A program made the position numbers and the translations under genes. From assembly GCF_004341205.1 (NCBI RefSeq), contig NZ_SLUL01000002.1, forward strand, positions 186,001-250,000: 64,000 nucleotides of DNA, in the 5' to 3' direction. Shown here one piece after another: positions 35,323-44,508 of this stretch (positions are counted from its first letter, which is position 1; each line of letters begins with the position of its first letter). This DNA comes from Thermolongibacillus altinsuensis. Lineage in GTDB: Bacteria > Bacillota > Bacilli > Bacillales > Anoxybacillaceae. The notes beneath the pieces are model-generated. The model saw only the letters and a list, made by a program, of their open reading frames with translations, was not told where the DNA came from and ran no database searches.

Positions 35323-37662
35323 TTAAAGTTGTGCTAACAAAGAAGCAAGCTGACGGCAAGCATCTTTTTCTAACTTGTGATACATGACCGTAAATAGCTC
35401 TAGTCCTTCTTTGGCGTATTGGCGCATCGGGTCTTCTTGTCCGTAATAGCGCAAACCAATTCCTTCTTTTAACAGCTCCATCGCTTCTAAATGTTTGGTC
35501 CAATGATAATCGATAAGCGAAAGAAGGGCGCGTTTAAGTGACCATTGCACGGTTTCATTTTCGTGTAATTCTTTCGCCCGCTCAATGTAACGTTCAATCG
35601 CTTCCATGATGACCGCTTCGATTTCTTCTTTTTCCGTCATTCCGTTCGTCAGTTCAATCGTTTCATTCGTTACCGCCTGAACGGTTTCCACAAGACGAGC
35701 GATGTCCCATTCTTCAGGAAGAAGTTCCTCCGAGCAAACGAGCGCCACTTCGCGCTTCATAAATGACGGAAGCATTGCAAGCACAAGCTCAAGCGGTTTG
35801 TCTGTTTCTAACACGCGATTTCGCAGCGTATAAATCGTGCGGCGCTGTTCGTTAAGCACGTCATCCAGCTTTAAGTTATATTCACGGATCGAGAAGTTGC
35901 TTCCTTCGCAAATCCGCTGGATGCGATCGACGAATTCGTGAATGTTTTTGTTTAACACTTCGCCTTCTTCATTCGTTCGGAGCGATTTTTTCAGCTTTTC
36001 TAACTCTTCTTTCGCAAAGCGGCGGAACATGTCATCTTCAAGCGAAATGAAAAATTGCGAACGGCCCGGGTCGCCTTGCCGTCCTGCCCGGCCTTTGAGC
36101 TGGTTGTCGATGCGGCGGCTTTCATGCCGCTCGGTGCCAAGAACGTACAATCCGCCAAGCTCTGCCACTCCTTCGCCGAGCATAATGTCAGTGCCGCGTC
36201 CCGCCATGTTTGTCGCAATCGTAATTTGTCCTTTTTGCCCCGCAAGCGCAATAAGCTGGGCTTCTTGTTCGATGCTTTTCGCGTTTAACAGCTGATATGG
36301 CAATCCTTCCGCATCTAAATATTTCGCCACTTTTTCTGACTGTAAAATGGATGTTGTACCGATGAGGATCGGCTGTCCTGTCGCATGGACGCGCTTAGCT
36401 TCTTTCGCGACGGCTTTATATTTCGCATCGATGGTCGCAAAGACGCGATCTGGAAAGTCTTGGCGGATGACCGGGCGGTTTGTCGGAATTTGGATGACAT
36501 CCATGCCGTATAGCGTTTGAAACTCTTTTTCTTCCGTTTTCGCTGTGCCGGTCATGCCCGATAAAATCGGATAGAGGCGGAAATAGTTTTGAATCGTAAT
36601 CGATGCTTGAATTTTATTTTCCTCTGTTAGCTCTAATCCTTCCTTCGCTTCGATCGCTTGATGCAAGCCGTTGCTCAAGCTGCGACCTTCCATCGGCCGT
36701 CCTGTAAACATATCGATCAGCAGCACTTTTCCATCTTTCACGATGTAGTCGACGTCGCGCGTAAACATGACGTGGGCGCGTAACGCTTGAATGACGTAAT
36801 GGTAGAGCGTTTGGTGTTCGAGATCGTACAAATTGTCGATGCCGAACCCTTTTTCAATTTTTTCAATTCCTTGTTCCGTCAAGTTGACCGTTTTCGTTTC
36901 TTCATCATACTGATAATCTTCATCACGGACGAAATTTTTCACGATGCGGGCGCACAAATAGCTTAATTCCGAACTTACCCCGGTTTTGCCAGCGATGATG
37001 AGCGGCGTTTTCGCCTCGTCGATTAAGACGCTGTCAACTTCATCGATAATCGCAAAATGGAATGGGCGTTGCACGCGGTCGTTCACATCATACACCATAT
37101 GATCGCGCAAATAGTCGAAGCCGAATTCATTGCCGACTCCGTATGTAATATCGGCCGCGTACGCTGCTTTTTTCTCCTCAGGCGACATTTGCGGCAGGTT
37201 AAGACCGACCGTTAAGCCTAAAAACTCATGAATTTGACCGATTAACTCGCGGTCGCGTTTCGCTAAATATTCGTTCACCGTAATGACGTGAACGCCTTTC
37301 CCTTCAAGCGCCCGCAAGTAGCTTGGCAGCGAAGCGACAAGCGTTTTTCCTTCGCCCGTTGCCATTTCCGCAATGTTTCCTTCGGCAAGGACAAGTCCGC
37401 CGATGAGCTGCACGTCAAAATGGCGCATGCCAAGCACGCGTTTCGACGCTTCGCGCACCGTCGCAAACGCCTCTGCTTGAATGTCGAATACCGTTTTTCC
37501 GTCTTCGAGCTGCTTTTTAAAATAAGCCGTTTTTGCACGTAATTCATCGTCTGATAGCTTTTCAAACTCTTTTTCTAACTCATTAATGCGAGCGACGATT
37601 TTATAGTAGTTTTTTAATCTTCGTTCGTCGCTATTGATTAGCTTTTTTATGTAAGACAACAT
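35323..37662 (-). CDS. secA2: Accessory preprotein translocase ATPase SecA2
   Basis: A 779-residue SecA-type motor. Walker A MATGEGKTLVA, DEAD-like IIDEVDSVLIDEAKTPLIIAG, NMAGRGTDIMLGEGV and the ELGGLYVLGTERHESRRIDN segment are all present. It ends QLASLLAQL without the C-terminal zinc-binding tail of housekeeping SecA, as expected of SecA2. With SlaP directly downstream, it likely exports the S-layer protein and related surface proteins. ATG 37662 follows GGAGGAGA; the longer frame to 37713 lacks support. Confidence 0.93.
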   Translation of the reverse strand: MLSYIKKLINSDERRLKNYYKIVARINELEKEFEKLSDDELRAKTAYFKKQLEDGKTVFDIQAEAFATVREASKRVLGMRHFDVQLIGGLVLAEGNIAEMATGEGKTLVASLPSYLRALEGKGVHVITVNEYLAKRDRELIGQIHEFLGLTVGLNLPQMSPEEKKAAYAADITYGVGNEFGFDYLRDHMVYDVNDRVQRPFHFAIIDEVDSVLIDEAKTPLIIAGKTGVSSELSYLCARIVKNFVRDEDYQYDEETKTVNLTEQGIEKIEKGFGIDNLYDLEHQTLYHYVIQALRAHVMFTRDVDYIVKDGKVLLIDMFTGRPMEGRSLSNGLHQAIEAKEGLELTEENKIQASITIQNYFRLYPILSGMTGTAKTEEKEFQTLYGMDVIQIPTNRPVIRQDFPDRVFATIDAKYKAVAKEAKRVHATGQPILIGTTSILQSEKVAKYLDAEGLPYQLLNAKSIEQEAQLIALAGQKGQITIATNMAGRGTDIMLGEGVAELGGLYVLGTERHESRRIDNQLKGRAGRQGDPGRSQFFISLEDDMFRRFAKEELEKLKKSLRTNEEGEVLNKNIHEFVDRIQRICEGSNFSIREYNLKLDDVLNEQRRTIYTLRNRVLETDKPLELVLAMLPSFMKREVALVCSEELLPEEWDIARLVETVQAVTNETIELTNGMTEKEEIEAVIMEAIERYIERAKELHENETVQWSLKRALLSLIDYHWTKHLEAMELLKEGIGLRYYGQEDPMRQYAKEGLELFTVMYHKLEKDACRQLASLLAQL

Positions 37663-37750
37663 ATTTCTAGTCTCCTCCGAGCTTGTCGAATAGTCTCCTA
37701 TACAGTATAACATTGTTCCTGTTTTGTTTCATCTTGACAGAAAATATTTC

Positions 37751-37778
37751 TTTACTTTCTTATCAAATGGATTATAAT
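37751..37778 (+). promoter_or_regulatory. Probable promoter of the subtilase gene
   Basis: TTTACT (37751-37756), a 16-nt spacer and TATAAT (37773-37778) lie in the divergent region with secA2. This gives a leader of about 125 nt. Confidence 0.5.
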
Positions 37779-37844
37779 GTAAATAAATTAGAAAAATTTT
37801 TCAGTTTATGAAACTTTTTTTATTTTTTTACGTTTTAGTAGGTA

Positions 37845-37881
37845 CATTCTCTTTTTTGGCGAAATAGTTAAAAAGAGAATG
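37845..37881 (+). promoter_or_regulatory. Leader stem-loop upstream of the subtilase gene
   Basis: CATTCTCTTTTT (37845-37856) pairs perfectly with AAAAAGAGAATG (37870-37881). There is no T tail, so it is not a terminator. A role in mRNA stability or translation is plausible. It buries the upstream ATG at 37879, favouring ATG 37909. Confidence 0.55.
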
Positions 37882-37908
37882 AGAAAAAAAGATTGGGGGA
37901 ACTTTTTT

Positions 37909-40900
37909 ATGAAAAAATGGCAAAAAGCCGCACTTTCTTTTGGACTGGCATCGGCGCTTGTTGTGCCAAGTCTGGCTCAAGCGACAACGTTGCCGCCGCT
38001 GGAACAGTGGAAAAAGCAGCCGTACAATGTCGTCAAAGCGCCGCTTGCGTACAAGCAGTTAGAGGATGCGCAAAGCCAAATTAGCGAAGATACGCTGATC
38101 ATCAAGTACAAGGAAAAAATTCCTGCAAGCGTGCATCGCAGCCTTGGTGCGAACGTGAAAAAATCGTTTCCGCAGCTTGGCTATGATGTCGTGACGGTGC
38201 AAAAGGGAAAAACGTTGCAAGAAGTAGCGCGCAACTATGCCAAACTCAAAGCAGTAACGAGCGTGACCCCAAGTTTTACATACAAGAAGCTCGGAACAAA
38301 CGATCCGAAAAAAGACAAAATGTACCCGCTAGCGCTCTTGCAAATTGACAAAGCACTTCAGCTGGCAGGAAAGCATAGCGTCACCGTTGCGGTGATCGAC
38401 ACAGGCGTAGATATGAAACATCCGGATTTAAAAGCAAAAGTATTACCTTCATACAACGCCGCAAACCCAGCAGACCCAGGGATAAAAGAATATCACGGCA
38501 CGCATGTGGCGGGAATTATCGGTGCGAGCGCCAATAACGGTGTCGGTGCGCACGGCATCAACCCTAATGTAAAAATTTTGCCAATTGACGTCTTTAGCGG
38601 CGGTTATGGCGCTAGCGATTACGTGATCGCCCAAGGCATTTTGTATGCGATTGAAAAAGGAGCAAAAGTCATCAACATGAGCCTCGGCGGCTATTTCAAC
38701 TCGCCGATTTTAGAAGAAGCCGTGAAAAAAGCGATTGACGCTGGCGTTACGGTTGTCGCCGCGGCTGGAAATGACGCAACGGACATGTACTCCATCCCTG
38801 CTTCGTACGAAGGAGTCATCAGCGTCGGAGCGACCGACAGCCAAAATCATTTAGCCGAGTTTTCCAACTACGGTCCATCGGTTGACCTTGTCGCTCCAGG
38901 CGTTGACGTGTACAGCCCGCTATACGATTATGCGAAAGGATCAACCTTCGCTGAATTAAGCGGAACATCAATGGCGTCGCCAATTGTCGCTGGAGTTGCT
39001 TCGCTCATTTTATCGAAATATCCGAACTTAAAACCGTATGAAGTCGAAGCGATTTTAGAGCGCACCGCAACTGATTTAGGCGAAAAAGGATATGACTTAA
39101 AATATGGCAACGGTCTTGTCAATCCAGTGGCGGCGTTGCAGTATGACATTAAAAAATTGCCGAAAAAAGAAAATTGGAACGACGAAACGATTCTCGGAAA
39201 AGCGCTCCCAGTGAACCTTGCCGATGAGCCATTTACAAAAACAGGCCGTTTCACGGCACCTGAGGAAATCCATTGGGTGAAGGTTGAATTGCAAGCAGGT
39301 GAAAGCGTGCAAGCCGTTCTCGAAGGAGCGAAAGATTACGATTATAAATTGGTGCTGCGCTTCTATCCGGAAGGAAAGAAAAAATCGGATAAACCGATCA
39401 ATGTCAATGATTCGCGCGCAGGCGAAGTAGAAGGAAAACTATTTACCGCCAAAGAGAACGGTACGCTTGTGATCGGAGCGGCCGATGCCAACGGCAACTA
39501 CAGCCTGCAAGGAAAGTCATCGTACACGCTCACATTGCAAAAATTTGCTGAACTTGCTGACGATGGCGTAACGAAAGAAAATCCGCTTGTGATTGAGCAG
39601 CTTCCGTTTGATATGGATGGATTGACATTCCTGCCTGAACAAGACGCAAAAGAAGCGGATAAAGACTACTTTACATTGACGGTAACCGAACCGACGACCG
39701 TGAAGTTGAACCTTTCCGCCGTTCCGGGTGTGAACTCGTCGTTAGGGGTGTACTTTGCTGAAGAGTTTTACCGCGCAGCGGAAGAGCAAAAATACAAACC
39801 TTATCCGATGTTTGTTTCTAACGGAAACGGCAGCGGCCAAGGCGAAACGCTCACGTTTGAAGCGATGCCGGGAATGGAATACATCATTGAAGCATCAAGC
39901 GAACCGATCGAAGATTTTTGGTATTACTATGTGTATTTATTTGATTCACTAGGCAGCCAAGACGAAAAAGAACTTCCAGCATCCGCGATTCCGTACCGTT
40001 TAACGGCGGAAGCAGTCACGGTTACAGAAGATGAAGACGGCTACCCAATGCGCGAAAAGCCAATGGAAGAAATGCCGACGATGACTGAAGAGGCAAAAGT
40101 AGAACAACAAGCGAAAAGACCAAGCGCGATCATTATCGAAGAAGGAGAATGGCGCTATTTTGACAAAGAAGAAGTGAGCCAAATTAAAGAAAAGGCGCTT
40201 TCGTACAACATCGGGGAAGAAAAATCAGGTTTGATTCAATTTAGCGGCGACCGCGATTTTTATACATTCTCCGTTGATGAAACGGCGATTTATCAATTTA
40301 CATTTAATACACCAAGCGACATGATGCCGTGGGCGACGATTTATGAGTACGATGAGAAAAAAGATGATCTCTACCCAGTTGCTTATTACTATAGTTATGA
40401 TTACTTTACAGGGAAGAAACAACCATCCTTAACGCTCGTGTTGGAAAAAGAAAAAGTATATTATCTTGAAATGGCGGATGAGCGCTATCAGCCAGTAGCG
40501 GATCCGTACACATTGACATCGAAAAAATTAATGAATGCGCCAAAAGATGCGAATGAAAAGAATAACGAGCCAGTTCAAGCGACCGTTGTCGAGCTAAACA
40601 AAGCGAAAACAGGCAACTTCGTTCTACCGAATGATGTCGACATTTACTATTATAAACATCGCCAAGCAGACGAAATTTTTGCCTTCTCCGCTCGCCCAAG
40701 CAAGCTTGATTCAACGTTGCCAGACGAATTGCGCGGCATACTCATTCCGATCGTCACGGTCGTGGAAGATACAAACGGAAACATGGTGATCGACAAAGAT
40801 GAAGCAGGCAAAGCGATTACGTTCTTCCCAACCGGATGGAATCCGTTATACGATGTAAACGGCTCGTTTAAGGCGAAAAAGGATATCGGTTATTTCTTCG

Positions 40901-41349
40901 TTACAGAAGGTTTGATGTCCGAAGGCATATCGCTCCAGTCGTATCAATTTGCGCTTCATACGTTGAACAAGAAAGATGAAGATGCGAAATCCGTTGTGAA
41001 AAACAACGTGCCGTCTAAACCATTAAGCTTCAAAAAAGAAGGAAGTGTGTATAAGGCGACAGGCTATATGAACGTCGGAGTGGACTATGGCGACAAAGAC
41101 TACTATGCGTTCACGGTCGCAAAAGATGCAAAAGTGACGGTGAAACTGGATGGACCGGGTACGATGGACGGAGTCGTGACGATTTACAATCAAAAAGGAG
41201 AGATCGTCCAATCGTTTGATTACTACGGCGAAGGGGATGCGGAAATCGGCACGCTTACATTGAAAAAAGGAAAATATTATGTCGTGGTCGAAGATGCCTT
41301 TGCCCGCCCGAGCACACAGCCATACACGCTCTCTATTTCAGTGAAATAA
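37909..41349 (+). CDS. Large secreted subtilisin-like serine protease
   Basis: A 1146-residue exported protease. A signal peptide (MKKWQKAALSFGLASAL, ending near SLAQA) and an inhibitor-like propeptide (about 30-130) precede a peptidase S8 domain. The triad is Asp164 (AVIDTGVD), His196 (HGTHVAG) and Ser354 (SGTSMASP), with oxyanion Asn288 (AAAGND). About 700 further residues contain several beta-rich prepeptidase-C-terminal-like modules, the last ending LSISVK. No SLH or sortase signal is present, so attachment is uncertain. GGGGGA precedes ATG 37909. It may mature or remodel S-layer proteins (inference). Confidence 0.92.
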   Translation: MKKWQKAALSFGLASALVVPSLAQATTLPPLEQWKKQPYNVVKAPLAYKQLEDAQSQISEDTLIIKYKEKIPASVHRSLGANVKKSFPQLGYDVVTVQKGKTLQEVARNYAKLKAVTSVTPSFTYKKLGTNDPKKDKMYPLALLQIDKALQLAGKHSVTVAVIDTGVDMKHPDLKAKVLPSYNAANPADPGIKEYHGTHVAGIIGASANNGVGAHGINPNVKILPIDVFSGGYGASDYVIAQGILYAIEKGAKVINMSLGGYFNSPILEEAVKKAIDAGVTVVAAAGNDATDMYSIPASYEGVISVGATDSQNHLAEFSNYGPSVDLVAPGVDVYSPLYDYAKGSTFAELSGTSMASPIVAGVASLILSKYPNLKPYEVEAILERTATDLGEKGYDLKYGNGLVNPVAALQYDIKKLPKKENWNDETILGKALPVNLADEPFTKTGRFTAPEEIHWVKVELQAGESVQAVLEGAKDYDYKLVLRFYPEGKKKSDKPINVNDSRAGEVEGKLFTAKENGTLVIGAADANGNYSLQGKSSYTLTLQKFAELADDGVTKENPLVIEQLPFDMDGLTFLPEQDAKEADKDYFTLTVTEPTTVKLNLSAVPGVNSSLGVYFAEEFYRAAEEQKYKPYPMFVSNGNGSGQGETLTFEAMPGMEYIIEASSEPIEDFWYYYVYLFDSLGSQDEKELPASAIPYRLTAEAVTVTEDEDGYPMREKPMEEMPTMTEEAKVEQQAKRPSAIIIEEGEWRYFDKEEVSQIKEKALSYNIGEEKSGLIQFSGDRDFYTFSVDETAIYQFTFNTPSDMMPWATIYEYDEKKDDLYPVAYYYSYDYFTGKKQPSLTLVLEKEKVYYLEMADERYQPVADPYTLTSKKLMNAPKDANEKNNEPVQATVVELNKAKTGNFVLPNDVDIYYYKHRQADEIFAFSARPSKLDSTLPDELRGILIPIVTVVEDTNGNMVIDKDEAGKAITFFPTGWNPLYDVNGSFKAKKDIGYFFVTEGLMSEGISLQSYQFALHTLNKKDEDAKSVVKNNVPSKPLSFKKEGSVYKATGYMNVGVDYGDKDYYAFTVAKDAKVTVKLDGPGTMDGVVTIYNQKGEIVQSFDYYGEGDAEIGTLTLKKGKYYVVVEDAFARPSTQPYTLSISVK

Positions 41350-41352
41350 ATG

Positions 41353-41399
41353 AAAAAAGCTGCTCCACATGCGTTTCGCATGCTGGGGCAGCTTTTTTT
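41353..41399 (+). terminator. Terminator of the subtilase gene
   Basis: AAAAAAGCTGCTCC (41353-41366) pairs with GGGGCAGCTTTTTT (41385-41398) with one G-U pair; an inner CATGCG/CGCATG hairpin extends the stem. Confidence 0.9.
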
Positions 41400-41469
41400 C
41401 ATCCACTCCTGCTTGTTTTTCCGTTTCGCTATGCTACTATGAAACTAGGAAAACAGCAAGGAGGGGGCT

Positions 41470-43140
41470 TTGTTGCGAAAGGTTGTTTCGATTCTTTTTT
41501 TCTTTTTGTTTGCTTTGGTTGGAGGAAAGATGGTCGATGCGCACGTCGTCGACTTAACGAATAAAGCTCAAGCGCAAGCGAACTACGAAGATTATTATCC
41601 GCTCATTGCGCGCTACACGGGAACGAGCGGGGTGACATTTGAAAGCTACAGCATCAAATGGCGCACGGAACAACTGAAGGCGCTGGAGGCAGAGCTGCTG
41701 AAAAACAAACACGGGGCTGAGCTCTCTCTTCTTGACCGCGTTGTGATTTTCCCGGACTATCCCGCGGGGGAGAATGTGCTCGGTCAATATTTTGTTCAAT
41801 ATCAAGTCGGCACAAAGCTGTCGCTTTTGCCTAATCGCTACATTCATTTATATGGCGGAAATGATTTTACGACCCCAGCAGCGATGGCAACGACGCTGTC
41901 GCATGAATACGGACATCATTTTACGTATTACTACTTATTAAATAAGGAACAGTTGCGCCCAACCGATTGGCTTCGTTCACAATACGCGAGCGCGCGCGAA
42001 TTGTTTCGCTATCCATCGGTTCATGCGGACGGAAGCGGGGCGTATGAATGGTACATGCCAGAAATTTTGGCGGAAGATTACGTCCAGCTGTTCGGTTCGC
42101 CGAATGCGTTAAAAGGGCATATGCAAATGAATGTTGAATTGCCGACGCCGTTTGAATTGCCAGCCTTGCAAGCCTATTGGGGCAAGCGGCTTGGAAGCGA
42201 ATACGCCGAGAAAAAGCCGCTTTCGCTTTTGTTGACAAACTACGCGCTGAATCCATTGAACGCTTCTTATTATAATTTGCGTTTTTATTTCTACAGCCCG
42301 CAAGCAAGCGCCTATTTGAACGCGCAAGACGGAGCGGGCCGCTATGCATCCGTTTATGTCGATACCTTTTCGATCGGCTTGAACGAAAAATGGTACGACC
42401 CTTCTAAATTAAGTAGCAGCGTTTCTTGGCTGTTTCGCAAAGATTTTGTTGAAAGTGTATTATTCCGCGCGGTCCAGCCGATGTCAAAAGGCTTTAACCG
42501 CGGTTCAACGACATTAAAAATCGACTATCGCAACATTGCAGCGAGCGTCAGCACTCCTCCGCCTTTACCTGACAATACGGATGAAGAAAACAACGCGGAT
42601 GAAGAAGGGCAGCGTCCGCTTTTCCCTGACATCACCGATGCGGAATTGCAGAAGGCGGCACAATTTTTATATGAACGCGGCATTGTTGCCGGATACCCAG
42701 ATGGGACGTTTCGTCCAAACGACAAACTGCTCCGCCGTCATGCGGCACTTATGCTGATTCGCGAATTGGGACTCACGCTTCCAAACGGCTATCAGATGAA
42801 AGCAACGGATGTGAAACCGAGCGATCCGTGGTATAAGGAAATGGCTATCGCCGAAGCGCATGGATTGCTGGCGGGATATGACGGAAAACTGCGTCCGAAC
42901 GAATATATCACGCGCGCGCAGATGGCAGCGATTCTGACCCGCGCGTATGCAAATGTCTACGAACAGCCGACGACGAATCGCTCATTTGTCGACGTTTCGC
43001 CATCCTTTTGGGCGTATGGGGCCATCAACATCCTCGCCCATAACGGCATCACGATCAACGATCCGTTCCATCCAAACGACATCGTCACACGCGGCCAATT
43101 TGCTTTATTTTTAAAACGGACGGTGGAGAAAAAACAATAG
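41470..43140 (+). CDS. SLH-domain zinc metalloprotease
   Basis: A 556-residue exported protein with a signal peptide (MLRKVVSILFFFLFALVGG). The middle carries HEYGHH near residues 145-150, the HExxH motif of zinc metallopeptidases. A linker (PPPLPDNTDEENNADEEG) leads to three C-terminal SLH domains (about 395-556; GYPDGTFRPND, GYDGKLRPNEYITRAQ, FHPNDIVTRGQ) that should bind the pyruvylated wall polymer. TTG 41470 follows GGAGGGGG; a second TTG is next to it. The substrate is unknown. It converges with the NlpC/P60-SLH gene. Confidence 0.88.
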   Translation: MLRKVVSILFFFLFALVGGKMVDAHVVDLTNKAQAQANYEDYYPLIARYTGTSGVTFESYSIKWRTEQLKALEAELLKNKHGAELSLLDRVVIFPDYPAGENVLGQYFVQYQVGTKLSLLPNRYIHLYGGNDFTTPAAMATTLSHEYGHHFTYYYLLNKEQLRPTDWLRSQYASARELFRYPSVHADGSGAYEWYMPEILAEDYVQLFGSPNALKGHMQMNVELPTPFELPALQAYWGKRLGSEYAEKKPLSLLLTNYALNPLNASYYNLRFYFYSPQASAYLNAQDGAGRYASVYVDTFSIGLNEKWYDPSKLSSSVSWLFRKDFVESVLFRAVQPMSKGFNRGSTTLKIDYRNIAASVSTPPPLPDNTDEENNADEEGQRPLFPDITDAELQKAAQFLYERGIVAGYPDGTFRPNDKLLRRHAALMLIRELGLTLPNGYQMKATDVKPSDPWYKEMAIAEAHGLLAGYDGKLRPNEYITRAQMAAILTRAYANVYEQPTTNRSFVDVSPSFWAYGAINILAHNGITINDPFHPNDIVTRGQFALFLKRTVEKKQ

Positions 43141-43166
43141 CCACGAGGGTTGTCCCTCGTGGCTAT
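43137..43166. terminator. Bidirectional terminator between two SLH-protein genes
   Basis: ATAGCCACGAGGG (43137-43149) pairs exactly with CCCTCGTGGCTAT (43154-43166) and spans both stop codons. Confidence 0.8.
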
Positions 43167-44137
43167 TTTACGTTCATCGCTCGATAGAAGAAGACGGCAA
43201 ACTGTGCACGCGTCACTGTTTCTTTCGGACGGAAATGGCCGTTTTCATCTCCTTCAGCAATCCCCGCATCCGCCAATCGGTGAATGAAATCATACGCCCA
43301 ATATTGCGGATCGATATCGGTGAAGGTGATTTCCCTTTCGCCGCGCTTAAGTTGGAAAGCGCGTGTGAATAAAACGGCTACTTCTTCACGCGTCAATGCT
43401 TCATCTGGTCGATACGCATCATCATTAGCGGAAATGATTCCTTCTTTGACAAGCGCATTGATCGCTCCGACCGCCCAATGATCGCTTGGGACGTCTTTAA
43501 ACGTCTGCTTCCGATCGTTCATTTTTAAGTTTAAATATTCCGCTAACATTCCCGCTGCTTCTGCGCGCGTCATCGCTTCATCCGGCTTGAAATAACTTTT
43601 TTCATAGCCTAGCATTCTTTCTTCTTTTGCTAGTGCTTCGATTTCTTTCTCTGCCCAAAATTGATCAGACACATCGTGAAACTCGCCAAGCTTCTTTTCA
43701 TATGCCAATACGCGTCTGGCTCCTATGTATCGCGGTCCCCAGTAATATGGATCGTTCAAGTTTGAGATCAAAACCCCTTTGGATGAATCGGCGTGGATAA
43801 AGCGATCGTTGCCGATGTAAATGCCCGTATGCGAGGGGCCTTTTTTATATGTTTCAAAGAAAACGAGATCCCCCACGCGCAGCTCGCTCTTTTTCACCGT
43901 TTTTCCTTGTTTGTACTGCCCGGCTGTCGACCGCGCCAACTCCACATCGAGCTCTTTCATCACATAACGCGTAAATCCAGAGCAATCAAAACCTTTCTCC
44001 GAACTGCCGCCAAACTGATACGGCACGCCGATGTACTTTTTTGTAAGCGGTAACAATTTGTTGTAATTTTGTTCCGACGCAAAGGCAAAGGTGGGGAGAG
44101 AAAGAAGAAAGGAAGTGATAAGCAACATTCGTTTCAT
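43163..44137 (-). CDS. NlpC/P60 endopeptidase with SLH domains
   Basis: A 324-residue exported cell-wall hydrolase. The signal peptide ends near TFAFAS. The NlpC/P60 domain (about 25-150) has catalytic Cys in GFDCSGFTRYV and His in HTGIYIGNDRFIHAD. Three SLH domains follow (about 165-324). It should cut peptidoglycan stem peptides while held on the wall polymer by its SLH domains. ATG 44137 follows GTGAGGG; the longer start at 44152 precedes that site. Confidence 0.92.
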   Translation of the reverse strand: MKRMLLITSFLLSLPTFAFASEQNYNKLLPLTKKYIGVPYQFGGSSEKGFDCSGFTRYVMKELDVELARSTAGQYKQGKTVKKSELRVGDLVFFETYKKGPSHTGIYIGNDRFIHADSSKGVLISNLNDPYYWGPRYIGARRVLAYEKKLGEFHDVSDQFWAEKEIEALAKEERMLGYEKSYFKPDEAMTRAEAAGMLAEYLNLKMNDRKQTFKDVPSDHWAVGAINALVKEGIISANDDAYRPDEALTREEVAVLFTRAFQLKRGEREITFTDIDPQYWAYDFIHRLADAGIAEGDENGHFRPKETVTRAQFAVFFYRAMNVK

Positions 44138-44250
44138 AGACGGTTCCCTCACTTTTTATGCAATTTTCAAATTATTCAATTGATTGCTATATGGTTTAAA
44201 GTGTACCATAGAATGTAGAAAAATAACTTTACAGTTATGTAACAAAAGTT

Positions 44251-44279
44251 TTGACAAAAATTATGCAATTGGATATTGA
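44251..44279 (+). promoter_or_regulatory. Upstream promoter P1 of the S-layer gene
   Basis: Consensus TTGACA (44251-44256), a 17-nt spacer and TATTGA (44274-44279). Confidence 0.6.
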
Positions 44280-44373
44280 AATTAGTGGGGAATTAAGTAA
44301 AATGAGGGATAGGTGGAAGACTACATCTAAATAGGTCGTAAAGACCAATGGAGATAAACCATTCTAAAAATGG

Positions 44374-44402
44374 TTGACTTTATCTTTGGAAAAAATTATA
44401 AT
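44374..44402 (+). promoter_or_regulatory. Main promoter P2 of the S-layer gene
   Basis: TTGACT (44374-44379), a 17-nt spacer and consensus TATAAT (44397-44402). This gives a leader of about 100 nt. Tandem strong promoters are usual for S-layer genes. Confidence 0.8.
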
Positions 44403-44424
44403 GTTCCTTGTAGTCGTTCACCCG

Positions 44425-44468
44425 CTAAGTTTAAGAGATTGATAGATTACATACTCTCTTAAATTTAG
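44425..44468 (+). promoter_or_regulatory. Leader stem-loop of the S-layer mRNA
   Basis: CTAAGTTTAAGAGA (44425-44438) pairs with TCTCTTAAATTTAG (44455-44468), 14 bp with one G-U pair and no T tail. It sits near the 5' end of the P2 transcript and is probably an mRNA-stabilising structure. Confidence 0.6.
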
Positions 44469-44508
44469 TTTAGTTAAATAGAATTAAATCAAGGGAGGAA
44501 AATAGTCG

